Below, one piece after another: positions 20,053 through 30,642 of a DNA stretch of 64,000 nt. Below the pieces are notes generated by a model. The model made no database searches. It saw only the letters and a list, made by a program, of their open reading frames with translations, and had not been told where the DNA came from. Source of the stretch: Pandoraea sp. PE-S2T-3 (lineage in GTDB: Bacteria; Pseudomonadota; Gammaproteobacteria; Burkholderiales; Burkholderiaceae); the NCBI RefSeq assembly GCF_002179965.1, contig NZ_NGUQ01000007.1, positions 682,001 through 746,000 of the forward strand, written 5' to 3'. Numbering within the stretch: position 1 is the stretch's first letter; every line of letters starts with the position of its first letter. A program made the position numbers and the translations under genes.

Positions 20053-21444
20053 ATGGCCGTTTCAGTTTTCGATTTGTTCAAGATCGGTATCGGACCTTCG
20101 AGTTCGCATACCGTGGGGCCAATGCGCGCGGCGCTGATGTTCGTGCAGGGGTTGGAGCGCGACGGCTTGCTGCCGCAGGTGGCGTCGCTGCGCGCCGAGT
20201 TGTACGGCTCGCTCGGGGCCACGGGCAAGGGCCACGGCACCGACAAGGGCGTGCTGCTCGGTTTCATGGGCGATGCCCCCGACACCGTCGACCCCGCCAC
20301 GATTGCGGACCGTCTGGCCAAGCTGCGCCGTGAAAAGGTGCTGTCGATTCTGGGCAAGCACGACGTGCCGTTCATCGAGAAAGAGAACGTGGTGTTCTAC
20401 CGCCGCGAAGCGATGGCCGAGCACCCGAACGGCATGAAATTCCATGCCTTCGACGGTGCGGGCAACAAGTTGCGCGAAGGCCGTTATCTGTCGGTGGGTG
20501 GCGGCTTCGTGGTGACGGCGGGGGCTTCGAATGCGCAGGTGCTCGCGGCGCACGATCAACTGCCGTACCCGTTCCGCACGGGCAAGGAATTGTTGGAAAT
20601 GTGCCGCGAGAGCGGCAAGACCATCGCCCAGCTGATGTGGGAGAACGAGAAGGTCTGGCACAAGGAAGAAGACATCCGCACGGGCCTGATCAACATCTGG
20701 CACGTGATGCAGTCGTGTGTGACGCGCGGTTGCGGCATCGGCAACCCGGAAGCCGAAGGCGAATTGCCGGGCCCGCTGCACGTGCGCCGTCGCGCGCCCG
20801 AGCTGTACCGTCAACTGACGCAGCGCGCCGAGCGTACGCTCTCCGACCCGCTGTCGGTGATGGACTGGGTGAACCTGTACGCGATGGCCGTCAACGAAGA
20901 GAACGCGGCCGGTGGCCGTGTGGTGACGGCGCCCACGAACGGCGCGGCCGGCATTATCCCGTCGGTGCTCCATTACTACGACCGCTTCGTGCATGGCGCG
21001 AACGATCAGGGCGTGATCGACTTTCTGCTGACCGCAGGTGCCATCGGCATTCTGTACAAGCTCAACGCCTCGATTTCGGGCGCGGAAGTGGGTTGTCAGG
21101 GCGAAGTCGGCGTGGCCTGTTCGATGGCCGCCGGTGCGCTGGCAGCGGTGTTGGGCGGCACAGTCGCGCAGGTCGAGAATGCCGCTGAAATCGGCATGGA
21201 ACACAACCTTGGGCTGACGTGCGACCCGGTGGGCGGTCTGGTGCAGATTCCGTGCATCGAGCGCAATGCCATGGCGTCGGTGAAGGCCGTGAACGCCGCG
21301 CGCATGGCGCTGCGTGGCGATGGTGCGCACTACGTTTCGCTCGATTCCGTCATCAAGACGATGCGCGAAACCGGCGCCGACATGAAAACGAAGTACAAGG
21401 AGACGGCACGAGGCGGTCTGGCGGTGAATATCGTCGAGTGCTGA
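20053..21444 (+). CDS. sdaA: L-serine ammonia-lyase
   Basis: A 463-residue iron-sulfur enzyme converting L-serine to pyruvate and ammonia. The ATG at 20053 follows AGGAAAG and gives [27 protein letters not shown], the normal SdaA start. The C-terminal alpha domain has [33 protein letters not shown] and [19 protein letters not shown], including the cluster cysteines. Next to the glycine cleavage genes it removes the serine made from glycine by serine hydroxymethyltransferase, completing a route to pyruvate. Confidence 0.95.
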   Translation: MAVSVFDLFKIGIGPSSSHTVGPMRAALMFVQGLERDGLLPQVASLRAELYGSLGATGKGHGTDKGVLLGFMGDAPDTVDPATIADRLAKLRREKVLSILGKHDVPFIEKENVVFYRREAMAEHPNGMKFHAFDGAGNKLREGRYLSVGGGFVVTAGASNAQVLAAHDQLPYPFRTGKELLEMCRESGKTIAQLMWENEKVWHKEEDIRTGLINIWHVMQSCVTRGCGIGNPEAEGELPGPLHVRRRAPELYRQLTQRAERTLSDPLSVMDWVNLYAMAVNEENAAGGRVVTAPTNGAAGIIPSVLHYYDRFVHGANDQGVIDFLLTAGAIGILYKLNASISGAEVGCQGEVGVACSMAAGALAAVLGGTVAQVENAAEIGMEHNLGLTCDPVGGLVQIPCIERNAMASVKAVNAARMALRGDGAHYVSLDSVIKTMRETGADMKTKYKETARGGLAVNIVEC

Positions 21445-21760
21445 GTGCAATGCACGACTGAGCCTCGGCGACACCGGGCGTGCACTTCGCCACCGTCCTG
21501 CCGGCGCATGTGATGGCCGTCGCTTCGTGACCGTCACATGACCGACATATTGCGGCGGTAACCTTGTCGTCGATGTCTCCTTGCCTTGTCTTTTGAGCCG
21601 CCCGGTATTTGCCGCGCGGCTTTTTTATTGCGCTTGGGAATCAACCTAAAGTGCGTCGCCGATTGCTCCTTTCGAGCCAAATCCTTGCCACTCTCCGTCT
21701 TTTCGCCCATTTTTTGTGGGCCAGTTCGTTAATACGCAGGTAACGAAAGGAGACGCAGCA
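21445..21760. other. intergenic region between sdaA and the symporter
   Basis: 316 bp with no gene. It holds a terminator for sdaA (21596-21626) and, after it, the promoter of the symporter gene. Confidence 0.6.
21596..21626 (+). terminator. intrinsic terminator after sdaA
   Basis: AGCCGC (21596-21601) pairs with GCGGCT (21616-21621), followed by T6. It lies about 150 bp past the sdaA stop. Confidence 0.8.
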
Positions 21761-23254
21761 ATGGAGCAATGGCTCAAACCGATGGTCGATGCCGTCGGCG
21801 GTGTGTTGTCGGGATACCCGCTGGTGGTCGCGTTGCTTGGCGCGGGGTTGTACTTCACGATTCGCTTCGGCGGGGTTCAGGCGCGTGCGCTCTGGCACAG
21901 CATCAGTTTGTTGCGCAGTTCGGGCAGCCCCACCGGCATCTCGCCGTTTCAGGCGTTTGCGACCGGGCTGGCGAGCCGTGTCGGCACCGGCAATATCGCG
22001 GGCGTGGCCGTCGCGCTCACCATTGGTGGCCCCGGTGCCATCTTCTGGATGTGGATGACGGCGCTGCTCGGCATGGCGTCCGCCTTCGTCGAATCGACGC
22101 TCGCCCAAATCTTCAAGGTGGCGCATCGCGACAAGACTTTCCGGGGCGGCCCGGCGTATTACATCCAGATCGGACTCGGTTCGCGCACCTTCGGCATCGT
22201 TTTCGCCGTGGCGCTGCTGTTCACGTTCGGTTTCGCCTTCAACTCCGTGCAGTCGCACTCGATTGCCGAGACGCTCGAAGCGTCGTTCGGCTGGTCGCGC
22301 ATCTGGATCGGCATCACGCTGGTGCTGATGACGGCACCGATCATTTACGGCGGCGTGCGGCGCGTTGCTCGCGTGGCGCAGTGGATCGTGCCGGTCATGG
22401 CGCTGATCTATCTCGGATTGGCGGCCTATGTCTGCATCGTCAACTACGACAAGATTCCGGCCATGATTTCGCTGATCGTCGATCACGCGTTCGGGCTGGG
22501 GCAGGCGGCCGGCGGTGTGGCCGGTTACGCGGTGAGTCAGGCGGTGCTGATGGGTGTGAAACGCGGCCTCTTTTCGAACGAGGCCGGGATGGGCAGCGCA
22601 CCGAATGCGGCGGCGGTGGCCACCACGAAGCACCCGGTGCAACAGGGCCTGATGCAGATGCTCGGCGTGTTCTTCGACACCATCGTGGTGTGCTCGGCCA
22701 CAGCCTTCATGATTCTGCTCTCGGGGCAGTACGAAGTCGGTGGCGTGGCAGAGGGGGCCGTGCTCACGCAGCGTGCGCTGGCGGCGCACTTCGGCGAGTG
22801 GGCGATCATGTTCACGGGCGTGACGGTATTCTTCCTCGCCTATTCGAGCGTGTTGGGCAACTACGCGTATGCCGAAGTGAATCTCGACTTCATGACGCGG
22901 CGTCCGTGGTGTTTCCACATCTTCCGCGCGCTGGTGTTGCTCGCGGTGATGTTGGGCTCGGTGGCGAGCTTGCCGCTGGTCTGGAGTTTTGCCGACGTGG
23001 GTGCGGCGTTGATGGCCTTCATCAATCTGGTTGCCATCGCGATGCTCGCCAAGTACGCCCACGCCGCATGGCGTGACTACGCGGCACAACGCAAGGCGGG
23101 GATTGCCGAGCCGGTCTTCACGCACGAGTCGCTGCCGCCGGAACTGCGGGCGTGTCTGCCGAAGGATGTCTGGCCGGCGCAGGCCAGCGTCGGCGCTGCG
23201 AAACCCGTGCCGCCGCAAGGATCGTTGCCGACGGCGGTGACGGACGCCTCGTAG
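21761..23254 (+). CDS. sodium:alanine/glycine symporter (AGCS family)
   Basis: A 497-residue membrane transporter; the ATG at 21761 follows AAAGGAGACGC. It has the AGCS signatures GTGNIAGVAVALTIGGPGAIFWMW, where Na+ and substrate bind, and GVKRGLFSNEAGMGSAPNAAA, with about ten further membrane segments. The C-terminal ~60 residues are a hydrophilic Pro/Ala tail. The family imports alanine or glycine with sodium. Its place beside gcvTHP-sdaA suggests a glycine/alanine supply or efflux role in the same pathway. Confidence 0.92.
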   Translation: MEQWLKPMVDAVGGVLSGYPLVVALLGAGLYFTIRFGGVQARALWHSISLLRSSGSPTGISPFQAFATGLASRVGTGNIAGVAVALTIGGPGAIFWMWMTALLGMASAFVESTLAQIFKVAHRDKTFRGGPAYYIQIGLGSRTFGIVFAVALLFTFGFAFNSVQSHSIAETLEASFGWSRIWIGITLVLMTAPIIYGGVRRVARVAQWIVPVMALIYLGLAAYVCIVNYDKIPAMISLIVDHAFGLGQAAGGVAGYAVSQAVLMGVKRGLFSNEAGMGSAPNAAAVATTKHPVQQGLMQMLGVFFDTIVVCSATAFMILLSGQYEVGGVAEGAVLTQRALAAHFGEWAIMFTGVTVFFLAYSSVLGNYAYAEVNLDFMTRRPWCFHIFRALVLLAVMLGSVASLPLVWSFADVGAALMAFINLVAIAMLAKYAHAAWRDYAAQRKAGIAEPVFTHESLPPELRACLPKDVWPAQASVGAAKPVPPQGSLPTAVTDAS

Positions 23255-23290
23255 GGCATCAGACGTAATACGTTACGTCGCAGCAGATAG

Positions 23291-23324
23291 AAAAAGGGCT
23301 GACGAGTGATCGTCAGCCCTTTTT
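23291..23324. terminator. bidirectional intrinsic terminator between convergent genes
   Basis: A5GGGCTGACGA (23291-23305) and its perfect complement TCGTCAGCCCT5 (23310-23324), 4-base loop. It serves both the symporter (+) and the amino-acid binding protein (-). Confidence 0.93.
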
Positions 23325-23349
23325 GCGTTGCTACCGGACGGTGGAGGAC

Positions 23350-24495
23350 TTACTTGCCGCCGACGGTCTCGAGCACGGTCCACTTGCCGTCGACAACCTT
23401 GTAGACGGTGATGGAGCCGTTCTTCAGATCACCCACGCTGTCGTAGGCGAGCTCACGCGTAGTGACGCCGGGCATGCCGGTCTTGGCAAGCGCCGGCAGG
23501 TACTTCGCCGGGTCGGTCGAGTTGGCCTTCTTCATGGCCGACATCATGGCCATCGCGCCGTCATAGGCATACGGCGAGTACGTTTCCGGCGCTGCGCCGA
23601 ACTTGGCCTTGTAGCGCGACTCGTAAGCGGCGCCGCCCGGCATCTTGTCGAGCGGCAGGCCGGCAAGCGACACCACCGAGCCGTTGGCTGCATCGCCGGC
23701 GAGCTTCAGGAAGGCGTCCGACTTGACCATTTCGCCGGCCATCAGCGTGGACTTGATGCCCAACTGGCGCATCTGCTTGGCGAGCGGGCCGGCTTGTGCG
23801 TCGGCACCGCCGTAGAAGACGACGTCGGGGTTGGAGCGCTTGATGTTGGTCAGGATGGCGGTGAAGTCCACGGCCTTGTCCGTGGTCGACTCTTCGCGCA
23901 CGATCTTGCCGCCGGCGGCCTGCGCGGCCTTCTTGAATTCGGCGGCGAGGCCCTGACCGTAGGCCGTACGGTCATCGACGATGGCGATGTTCTTGAAGCC
24001 CAGCTTCTTGACGGCAAAGTTGCCGACGACCGAACCCTGCTGAATATCGGACGTCATCATGCGGAAGGTCGTTTTGAACCCTTGCTTGGTGTACTCCGGT
24101 GCCGTGGCCATGGCGATTTCGGGAATGCCGGCCTGTGCGTAGATGCGCGAGGCGGGAATCGTCGTGCCGGAGTTGAAGTGGCCGAGCATGCCCTTGATGC
24201 TCGAATCGACCAGCTTCTGGGCCACCAGCGAGCCCTGACGCGGGTCGGCCTGGTCGTCTTCGGCTTGCAGAACGAACTTCACCGGCTTGCCTTCGATGGT
24301 CGGCTTGGTGGCGTTGTACTCGTCAATGGCGAGCTGGATGCCGTTTTGCATGTCCTTGCCGTAGTGCGCCTGAGCGCCCGTGAGCGGTGCAGCAAAACCC
24401 AGCTTCACTTCCTGCGCCTGTTGCGCGTTTGCGGCGCTGCCGAACGCGATCAGTCCTGCGACCGCGAATGCGCTGAGCGTAAGCTTCGATTGCAT
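23350..24495 (-). CDS. branched-chain amino-acid ABC transporter substrate-binding protein
   Basis: A 381-residue periplasmic protein of the LivJ/LivK type. The ATG at 24495 follows AAGGAGAGGGTTG; a Sec signal ends about AANAQQ. The mature part starts VKLGFAAPLTGAQAHYGKDMQNG and has ELAxDEYN-like IDEYNATK, GHFNSGTTIPASRIYAQAGIPEI and DDRTAYGQGLAAEFKKAA, all standard for Leu/Ile/Val binding proteins. No livHMGF genes adjoin it, so the permease must be encoded elsewhere. Confidence 0.92.
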   Translation of the reverse strand: MQSKLTLSAFAVAGLIAFGSAANAQQAQEVKLGFAAPLTGAQAHYGKDMQNGIQLAIDEYNATKPTIEGKPVKFVLQAEDDQADPRQGSLVAQKLVDSSIKGMLGHFNSGTTIPASRIYAQAGIPEIAMATAPEYTKQGFKTTFRMMTSDIQQGSVVGNFAVKKLGFKNIAIVDDRTAYGQGLAAEFKKAAQAAGGKIVREESTTDKAVDFTAILTNIKRSNPDVVFYGGADAQAGPLAKQMRQLGIKSTLMAGEMVKSDAFLKLAGDAANGSVVSLAGLPLDKMPGGAAYESRYKAKFGAAPETYSPYAYDGAMAMMSAMKKANSTDPAKYLPALAKTGMPGVTTRELAYDSVGDLKNGSITVYKVVDGKWTVLETVGGK

Positions 24496-24705
24496 CAACC
24501 CTCTCCTTGCATGTGTATGTCGTTGAGTGGCAGGCCTGCGGGATCGCCGCGGCCCGCCTGTCGTGGGATGCCATCTGCCACGCGCCGGTTGGCCGTGAGA
24601 CGGCATTCAATCTGTATCAAACGCACAATGCGCCCGACGCGGCAGTATTGGATGGCTACGCACGCCGGTCAAGAGGGACATATTCCGATGGAAGGTGCTA
24701 CCGGG

Positions 24706-26253
24706 TTATGGCGAAGGTTGCGCCGCCGGGGTGTCGGGCACCGCGTCTTCCTCCCGGCCGGCCTGAATGTCGCGCAGACGCTGCTCGGCGGCCTCGTAGC
24801 GGGCCACCACCTCGTGGGGTGGCGCCCGGTCGAGACGGCTCACGACGATCAATGCCAGACCGCCCAGCGCAAAGCCGGGCAGGATTTCGTACAGATCGAA
24901 CCAGCCGAACTGTTTCCAGATCAGCACCGTTGCCGCGCCGACCACAATGCCTGCCAGCGCGCCGTTACGGGTGACGCGCGGCCACAGCAACGTGGCTAGC
25001 ACCAGCGGGCCGAAAGCGGCGCCGAAGCCGGCCCACGCATAGCTCACCATGCCCAGCACACGGCTGTTCGGGTCGAGCGCCAGCAGCACTGCCACGGTGG
25101 CAACGGCAAGCACCATCGCCCGGCCAATCCACACGAGGCGGCGCTGGCTGACGTGTCCGGGGGCGAACGTCTTGTAGAGGTCTTCGGTGAGCGCACTGGC
25201 GCACACGAGCAACTGGCATGAGAGCGTGCTCATCACGGCGGCCAGAATCGCTGCCAGCAGAATGCCGGCGAGCCACGGCGCAAAGAGTTGTGTGGTGAGG
25301 GCGATGAAAATCGTCTCCGGGTTGGCGGCCACGCCTGCGCTGGCCGCGAGATCCGGTCGCGCGCTGAAGAACGCCAGTCCGAAGAAGCCGACCGCGACGG
25401 CGCCGACCAGACACAACACCATCCACGTCATGCAGATGCGCCGCGCCTTGGGGATGGCCGCAGCGGATCGCGTTGCCATGAAGCGCACGAGAATGTGCGG
25501 CTGGCCGAAGTAGCCCAAGCCCCACGCGAGCATCGAGATCACGCCGAGCGGTGCGAGATCGCCAAACCAGTCGGTATGCGTCGGATGCACGGCGGTCACG
25601 GCCGCAACCGCCGCTGCCGGGCTGCCGTCGAGTGCGATGACGGCGATCGGGGTGACCACCAGCGCCGCGAACATCAGCGAGGCCTGCACGGTGTCGGTCC
25701 AGCTCACCGCGAGAAAGCCGCCGATGAAGACATAGGCAATCGTGGCGAGCGCCCCGATCCACAGCGCAGTGCGGTAATCGAGTCCGAACATCGTCTCGAA
25801 CAGGCGCGCGCCTGCGACCACGCCCGACGCGCAATAGATTGTGAAAAAGATCAGGATCACCAGCGCGGTCACGATGCGCAGCACGTGGCTGCCGTCGCCA
25901 AACCGGTGCGTGAGGTATTCGGGCAATGTGAGCGCGTTGCCGCACTGCTCCGTGTGCACGCGCAGACGTGCGGCGACGAGATGCCAGTTGGCCCACGCAC
26001 CGATCGCGAGGCCCACGGCAATCCACACGCCCGACAGGCCGCCGGCATAAATGGCGCCGGGCAGGCCGAGCAGCAACCAGCCGCTCATGTCGGAGGCCCC
26101 GGCAGAGAGGGCGGTGACGAAGCTGCCGAGACGGCGCCCGCCGAGGATGTAGTCGGAGAGATTGTGCGTTGCCCGATAGCCGAGCCAGCCGATGCCGAGC
26201 ATCAGCAGTAAATAGACGGTGAAGGTCACCGCCGTGGGATTCCAAAGGGACAT
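24706..26253 (-). CDS. putP: sodium/proline symporter
   Basis: A 515-residue solute:sodium symporter. The start ATG 26253 follows AAGGAGGCTTC. SSS-family features include LSDYILGGRRLGSFVTALSAGASDMSGWLLLGLPGA, YFGQPHILVRFMA and the conserved ILAAVMSTLSCQLLV; about 13 membrane segments, then a 40-residue hydrophilic tail. The SAGASDMSGWL sequence is diagnostic of PutP. It imports proline for PutA, encoded 385 bp upstream on the same strand with a terminator between. Confidence 0.94.
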   Translation of the reverse strand: MSLWNPTAVTFTVYLLLMLGIGWLGYRATHNLSDYILGGRRLGSFVTALSAGASDMSGWLLLGLPGAIYAGGLSGVWIAVGLAIGAWANWHLVAARLRVHTEQCGNALTLPEYLTHRFGDGSHVLRIVTALVILIFFTIYCASGVVAGARLFETMFGLDYRTALWIGALATIAYVFIGGFLAVSWTDTVQASLMFAALVVTPIAVIALDGSPAAAVAAVTAVHPTHTDWFGDLAPLGVISMLAWGLGYFGQPHILVRFMATRSAAAIPKARRICMTWMVLCLVGAVAVGFFGLAFFSARPDLAASAGVAANPETIFIALTTQLFAPWLAGILLAAILAAVMSTLSCQLLVCASALTEDLYKTFAPGHVSQRRLVWIGRAMVLAVATVAVLLALDPNSRVLGMVSYAWAGFGAAFGPLVLATLLWPRVTRNGALAGIVVGAATVLIWKQFGWFDLYEILPGFALGGLALIVVSRLDRAPPHEVVARYEAAEQRLRDIQAGREEDAVPDTPAAQPSP

Positions 26254-26638
26254 GAAGCCTCCTTGACCGGCGCCGTGGCACGTGCGGAGGCATCTCCCGG
26301 CATGACAAAAGACGCGTTGGCGCGTGCCGGCGACGGCAGCGGCCGGCGATACGTGTCGCCGGCACAGGTTGACCGCACAAAGGCGGTTACGGATTCCGAT
26401 TTCGGATGTCGGGGGAGGGCGCGACGATACCGCGAATGCGTGCGGCCCGCTTGACTACGGGGAACACGTACGGACGCAGTAAACGTAGGAAAAAGACGTG
26501 ACGAACGCGCTGACAAGCGCGGCCAATCGCGCGCAAACGAAAACGCCCGCGAGCGCGGGCGCAGAAACGAATCGCGCCTCGCGCGCCCCGCGGATGCGAG
26601 ACGGGCGAGGCGCGTGACCTGCCGGCGTGACTAACGGA
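26254..26638. other. putA-putP intergenic region with terminators
   Basis: 385 bp. It contains the putA terminator (26540-26561), a second hairpin with 10-bp arms (26573-26582 with 26605-26614), and the presumed putP promoter. The GTTGCA motif found before putA is not seen here. Confidence 0.6.
26540..26561 (-). terminator. intrinsic terminator after putA
   Basis: Read on the minus strand, CGCCCGC (26561-26555) pairs with GCGGGCG (26550-26544) and is followed by T4. A second GC-rich hairpin lies upstream at 26573-26614. Confidence 0.75.
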
Positions 26639-29600
26639 TCAGCCGATGGTCATGAGGTTGGCGTTACCGCCGGCCGCAGCGGTGTTTACCGACACCGAGC
26701 GCTCGCAGAGCAGGCGCTCCAGCGAGTAGTCGTCGCCTGCGGCGAGGGCTTCGGGGGCGAGGCCTTGCATCGACAGGATCGGCCCGTTACGCGTGGCAAT
26801 GCGGCGGTTCAGGGCGCGCAGCTCGTCGCTGTCACCTTCGAACAGCACGGCGGCGAGCGACGGTTCTGCGGCGGCATCGACACCGGCGGCCAGCACCGCA
26901 GCGCGGCCCTTGATCGACGCAGGCAACGCGCCCACCAGATCGCGAGCGACAGCGCTGTCGGCGAACACTGCCGTGTTGCCCGTAGCGAGTACGGCGGCCA
27001 ATTGCGTGCGAGCACCAAACGGCGTGGCGGCCACACACAGCACCGGACCGCGCGGCTCCAGACCGTAGGTGTTGCGCTCGCCGGTCGGGCCCGGCAGGAC
27101 GGCCGTGGCGTCGAGGGCCGATGTGGCCAGATAGCGGTCGACGCGATGGATCGCTGCCGCGCTGTCGGCTTGCGATTGACCGGCTTGATGCAGCCAGTCG
27201 CGATAGCTCACCAGCGGCGACAGGGCCGACTCGTTGCGGTTGAGTTCCGGTGCGAGGGCAGCCGGACGCGTCGCCAACAGGCGCGGCAGGTACATCGGAC
27301 CGCCGGCTTTCGGACCCGTCCCAGACAAACCTTCACCGCCGAACGGCTGCACACCGACCACGGCGCCGATCACATTACGGTTCACGTAGACGTTGCCGAC
27401 ATGGGCACGTTCGGTCACGTAGGCGATGGTTTCGTCGATCCGCGTATGCACACCGAACGTCAGGCCATAACCGGTGCCGTTGATCTGATCGAGCAGCTTG
27501 TCGAGTTGCGCGCGCTTGAAACGGATGACGTGCAGCACCGGGCCGAAGACTTCGCGTTGCAGCGCCTTCAGGTCGGTCAGTTCGATCAGCGTCGGCGGCA
27601 CGAACGTGCCGTGACGAGCGGCGTCCGGCAGCGGCAGTTGTTCCACTGGGAAGCCCTTGGCGCGCATCTGCTCGACGTGGCGGGTGATACCGGCTTGCGC
27701 TTCGGCATCGATCACCGGGCCGACGTCGATCGACAGGCGGTCCGGGTTGCCGATCGCCAGTTCCTGCATCGCGCCCTTGAGCATGTGCAGCGTCTTGTCG
27801 GCGATGTCGTCCTGCAAGCACAGCACGCGCAGTGCCGAGCAACGTTGACCGGCCGAGTCGAAGGCCGAGGCCAGCACGTCGTACACGACCTGTTCCGGCA
27901 GGGCCGACGAGTCGACGATCATCGCGTTCTGACCGCCGGTCTCGGCAATCAGCGGAATCGGACGGCCGTTGGCGTCAAGGCGTTCGGCCAGCGTGCGCGC
28001 GATGATGCGGGCCACTTCGGTCGAACCGGTGAACATCACGGCCTTGGTGCGGGCGTCGGCGACGAGGGCAGCACCCACGGTCTCGCCCGTGCCCGGCAAC
28101 AGTTGCAGCGCACCTGCCGGAATGCCGGCGGCGTGCATCAGGCGCACGGCTTCGGCGGCGATCAGCGGCGTTTGTTCGGCCGGCTTGGCGATCACCGGGT
28201 TACCGGCGGCCAGTGCTGCCGAGACCTGCCCCACGAAAATCGCCAGCGGGAAATTCCACGGGCTGATGCACAGCACCGGGCCCAGCGGGCGGTGCGTGTC
28301 GTTCGAGAAGCCCTGACGGATCTGCGCGGCGTAGTAGCGCAGGAAGTCGACCGCTTCGCGCACTTCGGCGACGGCGTTCGGCAGCGACTTGCCGGCTTCA
28401 CGCACACACAGGCCCATGAGCGTGGGCATATGCGCTTCAAGCAGATCGGCGGCACGCATCAAACAGTCGGCGCGCTCTTCCACCGGCGTGGCTTGCCAGA
28501 TCGGGGCGGCAGCGACGGCGTGGGCGAGGGCGGCATCGACGTCTTGCGTCGTGGCTTCGATCACCTGACCCACGGTGTCGCGCAGGTCGGCCGGGTTGCG
28601 CACGAAGCGCGGCGTGCCTTCCACGCGCTCGCCGTCGGCAAGCATCGGGGCGGCGCGCCACGGCGTACCGGCGCTGGCCAGCAGGGCGGACGACAACGAG
28701 GCGAGGCGGTGTTCGTTCGAGAGGTCGAAGCCCGACGAGTTGGCGCGCGACGTGCCGTACAACTCACGCGGCAGCGGAATCTTGGCGTGCGGGGCGCCCA
28801 GCGGTTGCACCTTCTCGGCTTCGGTGATCGGGTCGGCAATCAGTTCGTCGACGCTGACGGTCTCGTCGGCGATACGGTTCACGAATGACGTGTTTGCACC
28901 GTTCTCCAGCAGGCGGCGCACCAGATACGCGAGCAGCGTTTCGTGCGTGCCGACCGGCGCGTAGACGCGGCACGGACGGGCCAGCTTGCCCGCCGAGATC
29001 GGGCCGGTGACTTCTTCGTACAGCGGCTCGCCCATGCCGTGCAGGCACTGGAACTCGTACTGGCCGGGGTAGTAATTGTTACCGGCCAGATGGTAGATCG
29101 CCGAGAGCGTGTGGGCGTTGTGCGTGGCGAACTGCGGGTAGATCGCGTCGGGCACGGCGAGCAGCTTCTTCGCGCAGGCCATGTACGACACGTCGGTGTA
29201 GATCTTGCGGGTGTAGACCGGATAGCCTTCGAGGCCGTCGACCTGTGCGCGCTTGATTTCGGTATCCCAGTAAGCGCCCTTGACCAGACGCACCATGATG
29301 CGGTGACGGCTGCGGCGGGCCAGATCGATGATGAAGTCGATCACGAACGGGCAGCGCTTCTGATACGCCTGCACCACGAAGCCGATACCGTTCCAGCCGG
29401 CCAGATCCGGGTCGAAGCACAGGGCTTCGAGCAGGTCGAGCGAGATTTCGAGGCGGTCAGCTTCTTCGGCGTCAATATTCAGGCCGATGTCGTAGTGACG
29501 TGCCAGCAGGGCCAGCGACTTCACGCGCGGCAGCAGCTCGGTGAGCGTGCGCTCGTGCTGGCTGCGCGCGTAGCGCGGGTGCAGGGCCGAGAGCTTGATC

Positions 29601-30565
29601 GAGATGCCCGGGCCTTCGTAGATGCCACGGCCGGCCGAGGCCTTGCCGATGGCATGAATGGCCTGCTCGTAGCTGGCGTAGTAGCGCTGCGCGTCTTCTT
29701 CGGTCGTCGCGGCTTCACCGAGCATGTCATACGAGTAGCGGAAGCCTTGGGCTTCGTACTTGCGGCTGTTGGCGAGCGCTTCGGAGATGGTTTCACCGGT
29801 GACGAACTGTTCACCCATCAGGCGCATGGCCATGTCCACACCCTTGCGGATGAGGGGTTCGCCGCCACGGCCGATCAGGCGCGTGAGGGCCTTGGTGAGA
29901 CCCGCTTCGCTGGTGGTGGTGACGAGCTTGCCGGTGATCATCAGGCCCCACGTGGCGGCGTTGACGAACATCGACGGCGAGTTGCCCATGTGGGCGTGCC
30001 AGTCGCCCTTGCTGATCTTGTCGCGGATGAGGGCGTCGCGGGTGGCCTTGTCGGGAATGCGCAGCAGGGCTTCGGCCAGACACATCAGGGCGACGCCTTC
30101 CTGGCTGGACAGCGAGAATTCGTGAATCAGGCCTTCCACGCCGCCGCCGGTGCTCTTGCCGCGCAGGGCGACCACGAGCTTGCGGGCGAGGGCCGAGGCC
30201 GACGAGGCGGTGGCCGGGGCCAGCTTGGCTTGGCCGATCAGCACGGGCACGCATTCCGGCTCGGGGCGGCGGTAGGCGGCGGTGATGGCGGCGCGCAGCA
30301 CCGACTGGGGCTGCACGTTCTGGGCGAATTCGAGGAAGGGGTGCGCCGCAGTGTCGTCGCCGTTCAGGCCATCGATGACTTCGGTGCCCGCGTGGGTTGC
30401 ACCGTTCAGCTCCGGCGGCAGTGTGCCGCTCTCGATACGCTCCAGATAGGCAAAGATCGCCTGTTTGATGAGCCAGTGGGGGGTGCGCTCGATTTGCTGG
30501 GCGGCCGTCTTGAGCCGGGTGCGCAGAACGTCGTCGACCTTGACGCCGAGAGTGGTGTTAGCCAT
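26639..30565 (-). CDS. putA: trifunctional PutA: proline repressor, proline dehydrogenase and P5C dehydrogenase
   Basis: A 1308-residue protein, full length for trifunctional PutA. Residues 1-47 are a ribbon-helix-helix DNA-binding domain (TTLGVKVDDVLRTRLK...TPHWLIKQAIFAYLE). The FAD proline dehydrogenase barrel includes GPGISIKLSALHPRY and RLVKGAYWDTEIKRAQVDGL. The aldehyde dehydrogenase half has ISPWNFPLAIF, FTGSTEVARII, ETGGQNAMIVD and catalytic Cys at about 909 in SAGQRCSALR. It oxidises proline to glutamate at the membrane and represses put genes when proline is low. Inverted GTTGCA sites lie upstream. Confidence 0.96.
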   Translation of the reverse strand: MANTTLGVKVDDVLRTRLKTAAQQIERTPHWLIKQAIFAYLERIESGTLPPELNGATHAGTEVIDGLNGDDTAAHPFLEFAQNVQPQSVLRAAITAAYRRPEPECVPVLIGQAKLAPATASSASALARKLVVALRGKSTGGGVEGLIHEFSLSSQEGVALMCLAEALLRIPDKATRDALIRDKISKGDWHAHMGNSPSMFVNAATWGLMITGKLVTTTSEAGLTKALTRLIGRGGEPLIRKGVDMAMRLMGEQFVTGETISEALANSRKYEAQGFRYSYDMLGEAATTEEDAQRYYASYEQAIHAIGKASAGRGIYEGPGISIKLSALHPRYARSQHERTLTELLPRVKSLALLARHYDIGLNIDAEEADRLEISLDLLEALCFDPDLAGWNGIGFVVQAYQKRCPFVIDFIIDLARRSRHRIMVRLVKGAYWDTEIKRAQVDGLEGYPVYTRKIYTDVSYMACAKKLLAVPDAIYPQFATHNAHTLSAIYHLAGNNYYPGQYEFQCLHGMGEPLYEEVTGPISAGKLARPCRVYAPVGTHETLLAYLVRRLLENGANTSFVNRIADETVSVDELIADPITEAEKVQPLGAPHAKIPLPRELYGTSRANSSGFDLSNEHRLASLSSALLASAGTPWRAAPMLADGERVEGTPRFVRNPADLRDTVGQVIEATTQDVDAALAHAVAAAPIWQATPVEERADCLMRAADLLEAHMPTLMGLCVREAGKSLPNAVAEVREAVDFLRYYAAQIRQGFSNDTHRPLGPVLCISPWNFPLAIFVGQVSAALAAGNPVIAKPAEQTPLIAAEAVRLMHAAGIPAGALQLLPGTGETVGAALVADARTKAVMFTGSTEVARIIARTLAERLDANGRPIPLIAETGGQNAMIVDSSALPEQVVYDVLASAFDSAGQRCSALRVLCLQDDIADKTLHMLKGAMQELAIGNPDRLSIDVGPVIDAEAQAGITRHVEQMRAKGFPVEQLPLPDAARHGTFVPPTLIELTDLKALQREVFGPVLHVIRFKRAQLDKLLDQINGTGYGLTFGVHTRIDETIAYVTERAHVGNVYVNRNVIGAVVGVQPFGGEGLSGTGPKAGGPMYLPRLLATRPAALAPELNRNESALSPLVSYRDWLHQAGQSQADSAAAIHRVDRYLATSALDATAVLPGPTGERNTYGLEPRGPVLCVAATPFGARTQLAAVLATGNTAVFADSAVARDLVGALPASIKGRAAVLAAGVDAAAEPSLAAVLFEGDSDELRALNRRIATRNGPILSMQGLAPEALAAGDDYSLERLLCERSVSVNTAAAGGNANLMTIG

Positions 30566-30642
30566 GGAGGGTTACCTGATGACGCGAAAACATGACACCC
30601 ATAGCGGGGTGAATGGCGGCATCGTAACCGGGTTTTCAGGTG

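Noticed and set aside
29521-29814. Insertion sequences, integrases, att sites or phage genes anywhere in the window
   Set aside because: I searched by eye for transposase-like motifs, terminal repeats and tRNA-linked duplications and saw none; the tRNA-Arg gene has no visible direct repeat of its 3' end nearby.
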